In this document: positions 29,001 through 37,509 of the stretch, one piece after another | Layout: each line of letters opens with the position of its first letter | How positions within the stretch are numbered: position 1 is the stretch's first letter | NCBI RefSeq assembly: GCF_037963835.1 | Contig: NZ_CP150145.1 | Location: 2,294,001 to 2,358,000 of the forward strand | Length of the DNA: 64,000 nucleotides | From: Paenibacillus sp. FSL H8-0332 | GTDB lineage: Bacteria > Bacillota > Bacilli > Paenibacillales > Paenibacillaceae | Direction: 5' to 3' | Program-made: the position numbers and the translations under genes | Notes under the pieces: model-generated | What the model was told of the DNA's origin: nothing | Databases searched by the model: none | The model's input: only the letters and a program-made list of their open reading frames with translations

Positions 29001-32000
29001 ATGATGTGGATGCCTTCGAGGTCCCTCTGCAGAATCTAATGCATGTGGAAGAAGAGGCAAGAGAGCAGGTAATTACCAAACTGGCAGATGAAGAAGTCCA
29101 TCAGGAATTTGATTTCAAAAACGGACCGTTAATCAGATGTAAGCTGCTTAAATTTGCCGCGGATGAGCATGTTATTTTCCTCACCATGCATCATATTATT
29201 TCAGACGGCTGGTCTATGGGAGTCTTTGTACATGAATTCGTCGAGCTATATGATGCCTTAGTGAATCAAAGGCCGGCCGAATTACCCAAAATTGAATGGC
29301 AGTATGCGGATTATACCCAGTGGCAGAGAGACTGGTTCACCGGCAAGGTGAAGGAAGACCAGTTCGTATATTGGAAGAACAAGCTCAAGGATGTTGCTAC
29401 CCTGGATATCCCGTCGGATTACGACAGACCGAAAGTACAAACCTTTAATGGGAAAAAGGACTTCTTTGTATATAACAAGAGGATGATGGACCGGGTGAAT
29501 GAACTGGCAGAAACTACGGGCGCTACACCCTTTATGATTTATCTGGCAGCGGTCGATGTCCTGTTCGCAAGATATACCGGACAGGAGGATATCGCCATTG
29601 GAACTCCGATTGCCAACCGTACGCGGATGGAAACAGAGAATACGATCGGATTCTTTGTGAACACCTTGGTGCTCCGCAATGATTTGTCAGGCGATATTTC
29701 CTTCATGGAATTGATTGAACGGGTAAAGACAAGTGCGCTGGAGTCCTATGATGCGCAGGATATGCCGTTCGAGATGCTGGTGGACGAATTGGAGCTGGAA
29801 CGTGATTTAAGCAGAAACCCGTTGTTCCAAGTGATGTTCTCCCTTCAAAATGAAGCACTGCCAGATTTCAAGCTGCCGAATCTTGCGATTACAAGAGTGG
29901 AAACAGACAATAAATCAGCAATGTTCGATTTCTGGATTTCTATGCGAGAGCTGGAAGACGGAGTACACACCTTATGTGAATACAATACGGATATCTATAA
30001 AACAGGCACCATACGGAAGATGATGCGGCATCTGGAGAACATCATCAACAGCCTGTGCGAAGATCCTTATCAAAAAATCAAGCAGTTCAATTTCATGGAT
30101 AAAGAAGAAATCAATGAAATCCTCTATGAGCACAATAAAACGGATTATACCTTTGAGAAAGAATTATTTATCCATGAATTATTTGAAGAACAGGCGCTCT
30201 TAAGACCGGATGCACCGGCGCTGAAATTCCAGGGAGACACGCTTACTTATCAGGAATTTAATATGCGGGTGAATCAAGTCGCCCATTATCTGATTGCGCA
30301 GGAAATAGGGACCGAGGATTTCATTGGTGTGTACGCAGACCGGTCCATTGAAATGATGGTAGCCGTCTATGGGATTCTAAAAGCAGGCGCGGCCTATATC
30401 CCTATTGATCCAACATATCCCCGGGACCGGGTAGATTATATGCTTCAGGATTCTGAGGTTAAGCTGGTGCTGCACTGCATGGACGAGACCGATGCGCTTG
30501 CGGGAATCCGGAAGGTGGATTTGCGGGACAAGGAACTGTTCCTGCCGATGAGTACGGATAATCCGGGAGTAAAGGTTAAAGGTGCCCACGCGGCGTACAT
30601 GATTTATACCTCAGGTTCGACAGGAAAGCCTAAGGGAACGATTAATATTCACAGCGGCATCCGAAACCGTATTGTATGGGGTCAAAAAGATTTTGGGATG
30701 CAGCCGGGAGATAGACAGGTGCAGAAGACGCCCTTCAGCTTCGATGTATCCTGCAGCGAGATTTTTTGGGCACTAACGGTAGGCGCCTGTCTGGTTATAG
30801 CGAAGCCGGAAGGGCATAAAGACGTGGAGTATCTCGCTCAGCTGATCAGGGATGAACAGATTACCATCTCTCATTTTGTTCCTTCGATCCTGAAGCTGTT
30901 TCTGGAGCATCCCGGAGCTAAGCAGGCAGGAAGCAGCCTGAGACAAGTGTTCTGCAGCGGGGAGGCATTGCCGTACCGGTTAAAGGAACAGTTCTTCCAG
31001 ACCTTCGATGCAGGTCTATACAACTTGTATGGCCCTACCGAAGCCTCCGTTGAAGTATCTTACTACGATTGCAGCGAGCAGCTGGATAAAGAGATTGTGC
31101 CGATCGGCAAGCCTATTTCCAATGTACAGTTGTATGTACTGGACGAGTACATGAATCCCGTTCCTTACAATGTGAGCGGAGAGCTATTCATTGCCGGTGT
31201 GAACTTGGCCAGAGGATACTACAAACGTGATGACCTGACAGCCGAGAAATTCATTCCGAATCCGTTCAGTAAATATGTGGCTGCACGGATGTACCGGACC
31301 GGTGACATTGTCAAATTGCTGCCGGACGGCAACATCAACTTCATAGGACGCGCTGACAATCAGGTCAAAGTAAGAGGACTGCGCATTGAATTAGGGGAAA
31401 TCGAAAAGGTGATTCAGTCACACCCTTCCGTTAAGGATAACGTAGTCATTAACCTAGAGGATGGAAATGATGTAAGAATCGTGTCCTATATTGTCCGTGA
31501 TGTGAATTATAGGGAACAGGATGTCATGGAGGAGAGCAAGGAACAGGTCACCCAGTGGGAGTCGATATTCGATAATGCCTACAACAAAGAAGAAACGATT
31601 CAAGATTTCAGTTTAAATACAATCAGCTGGAACAGCAGCTACACCGGGGAGAAGCTTGGTATCCCGGAAATGGAAGAGTGGCTTACCGATTCCGTAGATC
31701 TGATTAAGAGCTTTAAGCCGCGGAGAGTACTGGAGGTCGGTTGCGGTACAGGTATGATTCTGTTCAAAATCGCCCCGTTATGCGAAGAGTACGTGGGTAT
31801 TGATCTATCAAGGATAGGCCTCGATTATATCGAACGGAATTTGGACAGCTCCATGAATGTCAGACTATATCAGAAATCAGCTGATGAGCTTGGCGAGCTG
31901 CAGAATGAGACGTTCGACACCATTATTATCAACTCTGTCATTCAGTACTTCCCGAGCGGAGCGTATCTGAATGAGGTGATTACTACTCTTTTAGGCATGC

Positions 32001-33250
32001 TGAACAAAGAGGGAACCCTCTTTATCGGTGATGTACGGTCCCTGCCGCTGCTAAAAAGCTATCATACTTCGGTGGAATGGTATAAGGCTCCTGCGGAAAC
32101 TACCGTGCAAGAATTAAACGACCGAATTAAGAATTCCATTACTGTGGAGAATGAGCTGCTGGTAGACTCCAAATATTTCTTGAGTCTTAAGGATTCCCTG
32201 GAGCAGGTTCAAAATGTCTCCATTCTGCCTAAAGTAACAAAGTTCGAGAATGAGATGAGTAAATTCCGTTATCAGGTAGTGATCCGGACGAAAGCAGCGG
32301 AGCAACTGGAGAATATCGTTCAGTTCAGCTGGCGGAATATACAATCAGAGCAGGGGCTCCAGGATATACTCACCGGGCGGCAGGATGAGGTTATTGTAAT
32401 CCAAGATGTCCTGATGGATAAGCTGGTTCATGAGAACAAGCTTGAGTCGCTGCTGAACGACCAGGCGGTGCAAGCTGCAACTGTCCGTGAGCTGAGAGAA
32501 GACGTTAGGGAGCTTCAACTGTATGCTCCACGCTTATATGATTTGCTCTTGCAGGATGTCGGGAATTACCGGCTTCGCGCTTTGTGGAATGGTCATGGCG
32601 AGAGCGGAGATTATCAACTGATCTTGTTCCATAAGAATAAATATGGAGCGGACACCTGTGCCTATGATTATGAAGTGCCGAATTTCATCCGCTACAATGA
32701 GGACCAAAGTGTATACTTCACCAATCCTTTGGAGTGGAAAGATAACCACAAGTATATTCCTGTCATCAGAGAACATATCAGAAGTCAGTTGCAGGATTAT
32801 ATGATTCCATCGTTCTTTATTGTCTTGCCGGAGATGCCGTTATTGCCAAATGGCAAGCTGAATAAGAAGATGCTTCCGGAGCCTGGAAGTATAAGAAGAA
32901 GCGTAAGGAATGAATTTGTAGAAGCAGCCAATGACAACGAAGCCAAGGTCAAGCGAATATGGGAAGCCGTCCTGAATGCCCGGAACATTGGCGTCAATGA
33001 TAATTTCTTTGATATTGGCGGCCATTCGCTGCTTGTGGTTCAGGTCTATTACAAGATCAAGGAGAGCTTTGATACAAATATTACGGTGGTGGATATGTTC
33101 AAATACCCAACCATCCGCAGTCTTTGTGAATATCTGGAGGAGACAACGAACAGCTTTGCCGAAGTCGCTTCTGCAAGTGAAGTGATGGAGACAGAGAAGG
33201 AAGCCATGAAGGTAAAGAGGAAGCGCCTTAAGGAGCTTTTGAAAAGATAA
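23051..33250 (+). CDS. giant NRPS: C-(A remnant)-AL-KR-PCP-C-A-NMT-PCP
   Basis: This 3399-residue protein holds two modules. Module one: C domain with HHIIMDG near 142-148; a region about 455-640 that keeps only A-domain C-terminal echoes; an acyl-CoA-ligase-like AL domain (about 715-1265) with LTSGSTGMPKG and a late Lys in GIGKIQR; a ketoreductase with GGLGGIG and Tyr1665 in FSAYAAGNS; PCP with Ser1851. AL-KR-PCP resembles the PksJ start of bacillaene, where an alpha-keto acyl group is reduced to an alpha-hydroxy acid. Module two: C domain (H2048, D2052 in HHIISDG); A domain with YTSGSTGKPKG near 2519 and code D-V-S-H-F-S-L-V-E-K, like serine codes but with W239 to S and D331 to E; a methyltransferase inserted before the A-domain end (VLEVGCGTG near 2893-2901), of the N-methylating kind; PCP with Ser3326. 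The expected product gains an ester-linked hydroxy acid and an N-methyl residue. Confidence 0.93.
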   Translation: MNKRNVADIYGLSTMQEGMLFHSLKSDSSSMYLEQFSCKLHGQINFEYFWDSWKKVINDHSALRTAFVWEGVKKPVQVVLKQCDCSYIQYDWSNLPREEIEHDYSTFLENDRMMGFELDKAPLMRFALIQITEDSYYFVWSFHHIIMDGWSLPLVLEEMFGNYKAFKTGEAPAKNKSASFKDYIHWLHKQDAEVSRQYWKEKLKGFEEALPLYTEASVEEQKGETRKLSLRLPEDIHNSIEQITRSNGFSAYQLYNLAFAILLSKYSGKDDVVYGTTVSGRPAELKGIEQTVGIFINTIPVRVQLDGNLTLLECLENLTQDQISRSPHEYMSLAEISSAHNLPQLFQSIFVYENYANAQAYKDITEFSITELQLREEINYPLAWVVKPDHGILVETIYNSAYFSDRIIEEFQRSFITILDEMVLKINEAICTIQLLPSKRSTDFKAGKAVSAVVNLHNQPIPQISTSDIPRVLIVDPYGHPLPDGFEGSVCIPDQTASGYMGRYYADGTLMINESLSTSMVIGGIKRDLPALEHALKADSLVEDVKMLHRYNMKGESRLVVYYVEPVTDVVVEQAASEEERNGAIRSAIIDRLCILLDLNKKNCLAAAEFVPVSNIPYYRDGVVKINDLLELEIINDNLIQRWSNLVIPEEQSALNESPVKFVRKPVRISRDNVHISDLADDYSFIKKKSSGKTDNVEGVETRKEESSAETQLSLIVGEEVIIPENTVFDLGYYIKRAADQAPDDYGIRFVNYDGSIEFANYKQVYSEAKAICCGLIERGLQPGDKVIYQMDNNRNYVNTFWACMLGGFIGIPATVAASYKEDNAVIRKLLNAWKMLEQPVIVTDEALAESIRSVPGVLGGEEEFTVYSAEQLMNSRDIEITYEVKPDDVALLLLTSGSTGMPKGVMQTHRNILRRTIAACQNNGFGPEEVTFNWMPMDHVGGIVMCNVRDIYLHCQEILAPVNYILESPLRWLTLMSDFRATNTWAPNFAFNLINSLESGIKALNIDLSALRFITNGGEVVVARTALKFIEILKPYHLDKSAMMPCFGMSETCAGSIYSTDFGQDVVKQEDSSVSVGRPLPGNSIRVVDAQNELVPLYTEGRFQMAGVCITPGYYNNPKANAEAFTSDGWFDTGDLGIITDRGLTITGRAKDIIIINGVNYNNSEIEAILEEIDGVEVSYTAAVSVKASGSQAEELAIFFHPVSMDAVRLKGIIKEMQKVITSKIGIVIEYIIPLAKKDIPKTGIGKIQRILLRDSLLAGKYDTVLKKLEIVRNKNTVKPWIFKKVWKPLSFKVEEGTIPCVNILVFEDRHGLAGEFIEGMGLDETRVISVKQEDRFQVYDRNHYGCDYTRYEGCKELFDYFKQIGWKADHIIYLPTYQINTSGDTDISSSNQLGVFSLIHLLRVLANNDLCASTSLYVGSSNVFQDAGGLETRYDNAALIGFMATLDTENTGLRSLLIDLEGRDIKQDARFLRAEIMHGETAVKEISYRDGRRLTWKLRNVPLRKAEPKTKIKQGGHYVVTGGLGGIGTKICSQLIENYQANLLILGRSDIRTALEPSITYRQADVCDLDSIIQAVEDYEQSKGIQIDGIIHLAGNSSYQRHFDNRDSYLITEIGQQTFAEEFSAKVYGVLNLFELLKSRKDALLITFSSVTSLLGSATFSAYAAGNSFLEMFCQYAAGQLGYAVKCISWTMWDKIGMTAGSLQSINSLSESIGQHVISEQDGLLFFEALLNLGDDMVYVGIDENNVHISHRIDEKVYAKEYLAVCRQEDQEALLQLENAKVLDDYGAVSTLKMLTVNRDGEVIEEEEAEQYVEASTDAERIISNIWSEVLGAGKIGMNDNFFELGGHSLKATQVVSRIKKEYGIEFAINDLFYHPTVGALAKLVEERVRPATDSKGEGHLPKLSDEEKKQGIPVSYAQQRLWFLKQYDEESAFYNILESIRLKGELNVSCLQQAVTEIVKRHEGLRTTFDNIEGQIMQVLHDVDAFEVPLQNLMHVEEEAREQVITKLADEEVHQEFDFKNGPLIRCKLLKFAADEHVIFLTMHHIISDGWSMGVFVHEFVELYDALVNQRPAELPKIEWQYADYTQWQRDWFTGKVKEDQFVYWKNKLKDVATLDIPSDYDRPKVQTFNGKKDFFVYNKRMMDRVNELAETTGATPFMIYLAAVDVLFARYTGQEDIAIGTPIANRTRMETENTIGFFVNTLVLRNDLSGDISFMELIERVKTSALESYDAQDMPFEMLVDELELERDLSRNPLFQVMFSLQNEALPDFKLPNLAITRVETDNKSAMFDFWISMRELEDGVHTLCEYNTDIYKTGTIRKMMRHLENIINSLCEDPYQKIKQFNFMDKEEINEILYEHNKTDYTFEKELFIHELFEEQALLRPDAPALKFQGDTLTYQEFNMRVNQVAHYLIAQEIGTEDFIGVYADRSIEMMVAVYGILKAGAAYIPIDPTYPRDRVDYMLQDSEVKLVLHCMDETDALAGIRKVDLRDKELFLPMSTDNPGVKVKGAHAAYMIYTSGSTGKPKGTINIHSGIRNRIVWGQKDFGMQPGDRQVQKTPFSFDVSCSEIFWALTVGACLVIAKPEGHKDVEYLAQLIRDEQITISHFVPSILKLFLEHPGAKQAGSSLRQVFCSGEALPYRLKEQFFQTFDAGLYNLYGPTEASVEVSYYDCSEQLDKEIVPIGKPISNVQLYVLDEYMNPVPYNVSGELFIAGVNLARGYYKRDDLTAEKFIPNPFSKYVAARMYRTGDIVKLLPDGNINFIGRADNQVKVRGLRIELGEIEKVIQSHPSVKDNVVINLEDGNDVRIVSYIVRDVNYREQDVMEESKEQVTQWESIFDNAYNKEETIQDFSLNTISWNSSYTGEKLGIPEMEEWLTDSVDLIKSFKPRRVLEVGCGTGMILFKIAPLCEEYVGIDLSRIGLDYIERNLDSSMNVRLYQKSADELGELQNETFDTIIINSVIQYFPSGAYLNEVITTLLGMLNKEGTLFIGDVRSLPLLKSYHTSVEWYKAPAETTVQELNDRIKNSITVENELLVDSKYFLSLKDSLEQVQNVSILPKVTKFENEMSKFRYQVVIRTKAAEQLENIVQFSWRNIQSEQGLQDILTGRQDEVIVIQDVLMDKLVHENKLESLLNDQAVQAATVRELREDVRELQLYAPRLYDLLLQDVGNYRLRALWNGHGESGDYQLILFHKNKYGADTCAYDYEVPNFIRYNEDQSVYFTNPLEWKDNHKYIPVIREHIRSQLQDYMIPSFFIVLPEMPLLPNGKLNKKMLPEPGSIRRSVRNEFVEAANDNEAKVKRIWEAVLNARNIGVNDNFFDIGGHSLLVVQVYYKIKESFDTNITVVDMFKYPTIRSLCEYLEETTNSFAEVASASEVMETEKEAMKVKRKRLKELLKR
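24400..24960 (+). other. degenerate adenylation-domain remnant inside the giant NRPS
   Basis: Between the first condensation domain and the AL domain lies a stretch (roughly residues 455-640) with no A3 nucleotide-binding loop. It still has weak A-domain C-terminal patterns in the right order: VLIVDPYGHPLPDGFEGSVC resembles the A6 region, IGGIKRDLPALEHAL resembles the A8 RGxRIELGEIE motif, and VSNIPYYRDGVVKINDL resembles the A10 NGKVDR motif without a clear match to it. It reads as the tail of a former adenylation domain left when AL-KR was inserted. It could instead be a structured linker of its own family. Confidence 0.5.
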
Positions 33251-33265
33251 GTAAGGAGTACTTAT

Positions 33266-35293
33266 ATGGAGACTAAGAAGGATAAAATCAAATCCTTATC
33301 AAGGGAACAGCTCGCAGGACTGATTACGAAGTCCAAGGACAGCAAAAAAAGGGATATTGAGAGGGTTGCCAGAACCTCGAATGCGTTCAGCCAGTCCTTT
33401 TCACAGCAAAGACAATGGTTTATGGAGCAGTTCATGAACGGTGGCGTATTTAATGTCCCGCAGTCCTATCTGCTCAAAGGCGATATCAAACTTGATATTC
33501 TGGAAGATGTATTGAATGCAGTCGTTGAGAAGCATGAAAGTCTTAGGACAGTGTTCAACACCATAGATTATATACCGTCACAGATTATCAGACCGTATGA
33601 AAGATTCCGGCTGGATATTATTCATTTGGAGGAAACCGACGCTTCTTTGAGAGCTGCAAAGATCAATGAGGCTAACAGCGAAATCGCAAGACGGCCCTTT
33701 GATTTGACCGTAGGCCCTTTATGGCGGTTCTATGTGTTGATATTGTCTGAAGAAGAAATCGTATTGACCCTTTCTCTTCATCATATTATCTGTGACGGCT
33801 GGTCCTTTGGTGTAATCATGAATGAAATTGCCGGGGCCTATCGGGACAGGCTTCACGGACAAGTTACCCGTTCATTGCTGCAGGTACAATATGTCGATTA
33901 TTCGGAATGGCAGCGTAAAAGAATTGAAGGCGGCCAGCTGGATGATCAGCTGGAGTATTGGATGGGCAAGCTTAAAGATGCACCAAAGGCCATTCATTTA
34001 CCCTACGATTATAAAAGAGGCAGCACACAGACTTATCGGGGAAGGACGGAATACTTTTTCATTGAAAAAGAAGCAGTGAAGGCAATGAGCGACAGATGTG
34101 TGCAAATGAATGGCTCGATGTACCATATGATGATGTCCGTGCTAACCCTTCTGATGCATGGCTACAGTCTGGATAATAAGCTCTGTATTGGAACACCGGT
34201 TGCCAACAGAAACCAGCTTGAATTGGAGAAATTAATCGGCCTATTCATTAATACGGTAGTGATCCAAAGTGAAATAGCCAGCAGCATGACCTTTGCAGAG
34301 TTATTCACCCAGGTTAGAGACCATTGCATGGAAGCCTTTAATCATGCGGAGATTCCGTTTGAACAAGTGGTCACGGGCCTTGATATTGAACGTCAGATGC
34401 AGCATTCACCAGTGTTCCAGGTGCTGTATGTTCAGACCGAGGAGTCGATGCTGAGTGTTAGTATTCCGGGAATTGAGGTTGAAGTACTTCCAGTATCGGT
34501 AGAAACGGCACAATTCGATTTGTCCTTGTACGCAACCATTCTGAAGAATGGAATCTCTGCAGGGTTTGAGTACAATACGGATCTGTTCGCCCAGGATACT
34601 ATTCTGCAGCTGATTGAGGATTTCAAGCTATTAATCCAGTTGATTACTGAGAATCCTGACCGGACCATCGGGGAATTCGTCTCTTCTCTATCGCGTAAGA
34701 AAGTAGTGATGACGGTAGTCTCCTCCTTCGAATCCGAGCCTGTAGGTGAGCCGATGGAATTCTGGCTGGACAAGCTCCGGATCGACTATAAGCTGCAATT
34801 CGCACCGTATAGCCAGGTGTTCCAGCAATTGATTGATGATACGGGACTGTTATGCAGAAGCAGTCAGGGCATCGGCATCCTGTTACTCCGTTTGGAAGAC
34901 TGGATTCAAGGCATGGATGCTAAGGATGCTAGGGTTGAAGCCGTGCTGACGGACAATGCGAACCGGTTCATCCAATGTGCCTGTAGCTTTGTGAACAAGC
35001 ATCAGTCCAAGGTCATCCTGTACCTTTGTCCGGCATCGGATAAAGTCAATCAGATGAATGAAACCAAGCTGCTCATTCAACAGTCGGAGCAAAAAATAGC
35101 TGCGGAATGTGCGAAAAACTGGAATATATCTGTGCTTCATGGAGACGAAATCGCTGTGAAATATAAGCTCAGCGAGTATAACGATGGTCTTGGTGATGAA
35201 GAGGGGCATGTTCCTTATTTAAGAGAGTACTACACGGCGATGGGCACAGAACTGGTCATGAGTATTTACAATACAGCACAGTCAACGGGCTGA
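33266..35293 (+). CDS. condensation domain fused to an FkbH-type N-terminal domain
   Basis: This 675-residue protein starts with a full condensation domain (about 45-460) with H173 and D177 in HHIICDG, but no adenylation or carrier domain follows. Residues about 478-675 instead match the N-terminal SGNH-like domain of FkbH-family proteins: VVSSFESEPV, FAPYSQVFQQLIDD and LLLRLEDW. The same blocks recur at the start of the protein encoded at 38657 (VLSSFTADLL, TGPYNQIISQCMDP, IWTRLEDI). The catalytic HAD part is missing here. The gene directly precedes a free ACP, so a simple reading is that this C domain joins the growing chain to an acyl group carried in trans by that ACP, with the FkbH-N part as a docking or handling domain. 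That role is inferred. Confidence 0.85.
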   Translation: METKKDKIKSLSREQLAGLITKSKDSKKRDIERVARTSNAFSQSFSQQRQWFMEQFMNGGVFNVPQSYLLKGDIKLDILEDVLNAVVEKHESLRTVFNTIDYIPSQIIRPYERFRLDIIHLEETDASLRAAKINEANSEIARRPFDLTVGPLWRFYVLILSEEEIVLTLSLHHIICDGWSFGVIMNEIAGAYRDRLHGQVTRSLLQVQYVDYSEWQRKRIEGGQLDDQLEYWMGKLKDAPKAIHLPYDYKRGSTQTYRGRTEYFFIEKEAVKAMSDRCVQMNGSMYHMMMSVLTLLMHGYSLDNKLCIGTPVANRNQLELEKLIGLFINTVVIQSEIASSMTFAELFTQVRDHCMEAFNHAEIPFEQVVTGLDIERQMQHSPVFQVLYVQTEESMLSVSIPGIEVEVLPVSVETAQFDLSLYATILKNGISAGFEYNTDLFAQDTILQLIEDFKLLIQLITENPDRTIGEFVSSLSRKKVVMTVVSSFESEPVGEPMEFWLDKLRIDYKLQFAPYSQVFQQLIDDTGLLCRSSQGIGILLLRLEDWIQGMDAKDARVEAVLTDNANRFIQCACSFVNKHQSKVILYLCPASDKVNQMNETKLLIQQSEQKIAAECAKNWNISVLHGDEIAVKYKLSEYNDGLGDEEGHVPYLREYYTAMGTELVMSIYNTAQSTG

Positions 35294-35315
35294 ATGATGA
35301 GAGGATGCGGAAGTT

Positions 35316-35558
35316 ATGACATTAAAAGAGATTGTTGCGGATATTCTGGCCATACCGGACAAAGAAACGATTCACGAAGACTTGTCACCGCAAAATGCTC
35401 CGGAATGGACAAGCCTGAAGCATATCAAGTTAATCACAACTATTGAAGATACCTATAAGGTGAAGTTCTCCTTCAAGGAAGTGAAAAGCTTGAAAAATCT
35501 TGCCGCCTTTATAACGGTCTTAAAGAGCAAAGGAGTAAGCAATGAAATCTTTGAATAA
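35316..35558 (+). CDS. stand-alone acyl carrier protein
   Basis: This 80-residue protein has the ACP four-helix pattern, with Ser33 in EWTSLKHIKLI as the phosphopantetheine site (the usual D-S-L is T-S-L). It is of the small type found beside FkbH-like glyceryl-loading enzymes and in the glycolyl-ACP systems of tetrahydroisoquinoline antibiotics. It lies 22 bases after the C/FkbH-N gene and overlaps the E1alpha gene by 17 bases, indicating that it works with both. The PPTase encoded at 47468 is a likely activator. The acyl group it carries is not known; a two-carbon glycolyl unit is my preferred guess. Confidence 0.88.
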   Translation: MTLKEIVADILAIPDKETIHEDLSPQNAPEWTSLKHIKLITTIEDTYKVKFSFKEVKSLKNLAAFITVLKSKGVSNEIFE

Positions 35559-36495
35559 TGCCATTGCCGGGCAGGCGGTTCTGGCGGGAAGCACTAGTGA
35601 TCATGATCTGGAAAGAATGCTGTTGATCCGTCAATATGAGCTATCGATCCTCGGACTTTTTTCAAGCGGACATGTCACAGGGACCACTCATACCTGCATG
35701 GGACAAGAATATATTCCGGTAGCCTTGAATCCGTTCATTGAAGAAGAAGACTTTGTGATCAGCAATCACCGGGGGCATGGGCATTATATTGCCAGATATG
35801 GGGATGCCCAGGGCTTGCTGGCAGAGGTCATGGGCAAACAAGGCGCCGTATGCAATGGAATCGGAGGAAGCCAGCATATCCGCAGAGACCGCTTTATATC
35901 TACAGGGGTTCAGGCCGAAGGCATAGCGGTAGGCACAGGCATCGCCTGGAGTTATAAATACAAGCAACAGGATAATCTGGTATTTGTCTATATTGGAGAC
36001 GGAACCTTTGGCAGGGGCTGCGTGTACGAAAGCTTGAACTTTGCCGGCATATGGAATCTCCCGATGGTAATCGTTGTAGAGAACAATGGAATAGCAATAT
36101 CAACCCATCAAAGCTACAGCATGTCGGGAAGCATAGAAGGCCGGGTACGGGGGTTCGATCTTGATTATCTGTGCATCCGGAGCAAAGCTGTTAATGAAAT
36201 AAGAGAACAAACTGGTGACGCTATACACCGTGTCCGCAAGGAATCCAAACCCCTGGTCATTGAATTTATAACAGATCGGGTCGCGTCCCACAGTAAAGGC
36301 GATGATACTAGAAGTGCTGGTGAGCTTGAAAGAGTCCAAGAGAACTACTGGTACAACCAAATGAAAGCCAGCGATAAGGCAAGGGTAGATAAGCTTGAAG
36401 AAGCTGTCCGGAATCAAATGCAAACGCTGCAGGAACTTGTCATACACAGAGAGGGAGCAGAATGGGCGGACTATGAAAAAAGAAAAAATAAATGA
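35542..36495 (+). CDS. pyruvate dehydrogenase-like E1 alpha subunit
   Basis: This 317-residue protein is a thiamine-diphosphate enzyme alpha subunit of the 2-oxoacid/acetoin dehydrogenase type. The ThDP and metal motif is visible as GDG at 152-154 running to VVENN about 28 residues later. The N-terminal RQYELSILGLFSSG and the HRGHGHYIARYG active-site segment are also typical. It decarboxylates a 2-oxo acid, or cleaves a ketose in transketolase style, and passes the two-carbon or larger unit to a lipoyl arm. It overlaps the ACP gene upstream and the E1beta gene downstream by 23 bases. In this setting it probably makes an acyl-ACP building block and does not serve central metabolism; the donor substrate is unknown. 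Confidence 0.9.
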   Translation: MKSLNNAIAGQAVLAGSTSDHDLERMLLIRQYELSILGLFSSGHVTGTTHTCMGQEYIPVALNPFIEEEDFVISNHRGHGHYIARYGDAQGLLAEVMGKQGAVCNGIGGSQHIRRDRFISTGVQAEGIAVGTGIAWSYKYKQQDNLVFVYIGDGTFGRGCVYESLNFAGIWNLPMVIVVENNGIAISTHQSYSMSGSIEGRVRGFDLDYLCIRSKAVNEIREQTGDAIHRVRKESKPLVIEFITDRVASHSKGDDTRSAGELERVQENYWYNQMKASDKARVDKLEEAVRNQMQTLQELVIHREGAEWADYEKRKNK

Positions 36496-37498
36496 GAATT
36501 TGAGAAATGCCATTCATCAACTGATGTGTGAGGACGAGGCAGTCGTTGTAATCGGGGAAGATGTACGTGAGCCTTATGGGGGTGCCTTCAAAATCAACAA
36601 GGGATTATCTGATGATTTTCCGGACAGAGTGATTGGCACGCCGATAAGTGAAGAGGGATTTGTCAACATGGCAAGCGGAATGGCAATTATGGGCCACAAA
36701 CCGATCGTGGATATGATGTTTTCGGATTTCACTACATTGTCATTTGATCCTCTGCTCAATTTTGCGTCCAAGTCCGTAACCATGTACGGGGACAAGCTGG
36801 ATCTCAGCATGATTGTCAGATGTGCGAATGGCGGTTACAGAGGATACGGACCCACACACAGCCAAAGCATGCAAAAATACTTCATGGGCATCCCTAATCT
36901 AAGCGTGTATGAGCTGTCTCCTTTTCACGATAATTATTATGTGTTTAACCGGATGTTGAGTGAGAAAAATCCTTGTATTTTTTTTGAAGAAAAAATAATA
37001 TATTCCCAGTACAGGTATGAAAATGGCGTAATCGATGAACTTTTCAACTATTCATTCAAAGGTGACCATGAGAACTGGGCAGTCGCCAGTATAGAAGAAA
37101 ACAGTGTACCGGATGTTCTTATCCTTTGCCCCGGAGGCTTGGCTTCCATGTGCATGAAAGTGGCTGAAAAGCTGATTATGGCGGATGAAATTGAAGTTAA
37201 GGTAGCGGTACCTTCCAAGCTGTATCCCTGCGGAATCGAGGCCATTATTGAAGATGCGGTTGCAGCCGGCAAGATTCTCATTGTGGAAGAGGGGACCAGC
37301 GGGCATACCTGGGGCGAAGGAATAGCGGTCAAATTATATCCATATCTCAATAAGCTGAAGGATGGAGCCATTGAGCTCTTAAGTTCTTCTGACAGTATTA
37401 TTCCCGCATCCATGTATTATGAAAGCCAGGTGCTGGTAGGGGAACAGGACATTTATGAAAGTGTACTGAAGCTGATGAAAATCGCTAAAGAAGGGTAA
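36473..37498 (+). CDS. pyruvate dehydrogenase-like E1 beta subunit
   Basis: This 341-residue protein is the E1 beta partner. The segment GEDVREPYGGAFKINKGL followed by RVIGTPISEEGFVNMASGMA is the hallmark start, and the catalytic glutamate for ThDP activation is in that region. The C-terminal half carries the transketolase C-type domain (ILCPGGLASMCMKVAEKL, IVEEGTSGHTWGEGI). The start at ATG 36473 is chosen over the longer frame because homologues begin there and a GGCGGA site lies just upstream. It forms the alpha2beta2 E1 with the preceding product. Confidence 0.9.
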   Translation: MKKEKINENLRNAIHQLMCEDEAVVVIGEDVREPYGGAFKINKGLSDDFPDRVIGTPISEEGFVNMASGMAIMGHKPIVDMMFSDFTTLSFDPLLNFASKSVTMYGDKLDLSMIVRCANGGYRGYGPTHSQSMQKYFMGIPNLSVYELSPFHDNYYVFNRMLSEKNPCIFFEEKIIYSQYRYENGVIDELFNYSFKGDHENWAVASIEENSVPDVLILCPGGLASMCMKVAEKLIMADEIEVKVAVPSKLYPCGIEAIIEDAVAAGKILIVEEGTSGHTWGEGIAVKLYPYLNKLKDGAIELLSSSDSIIPASMYYESQVLVGEQDIYESVLKLMKIAKEG

Positions 37499-37509
37499 CG
37501 GAGGCGGGT

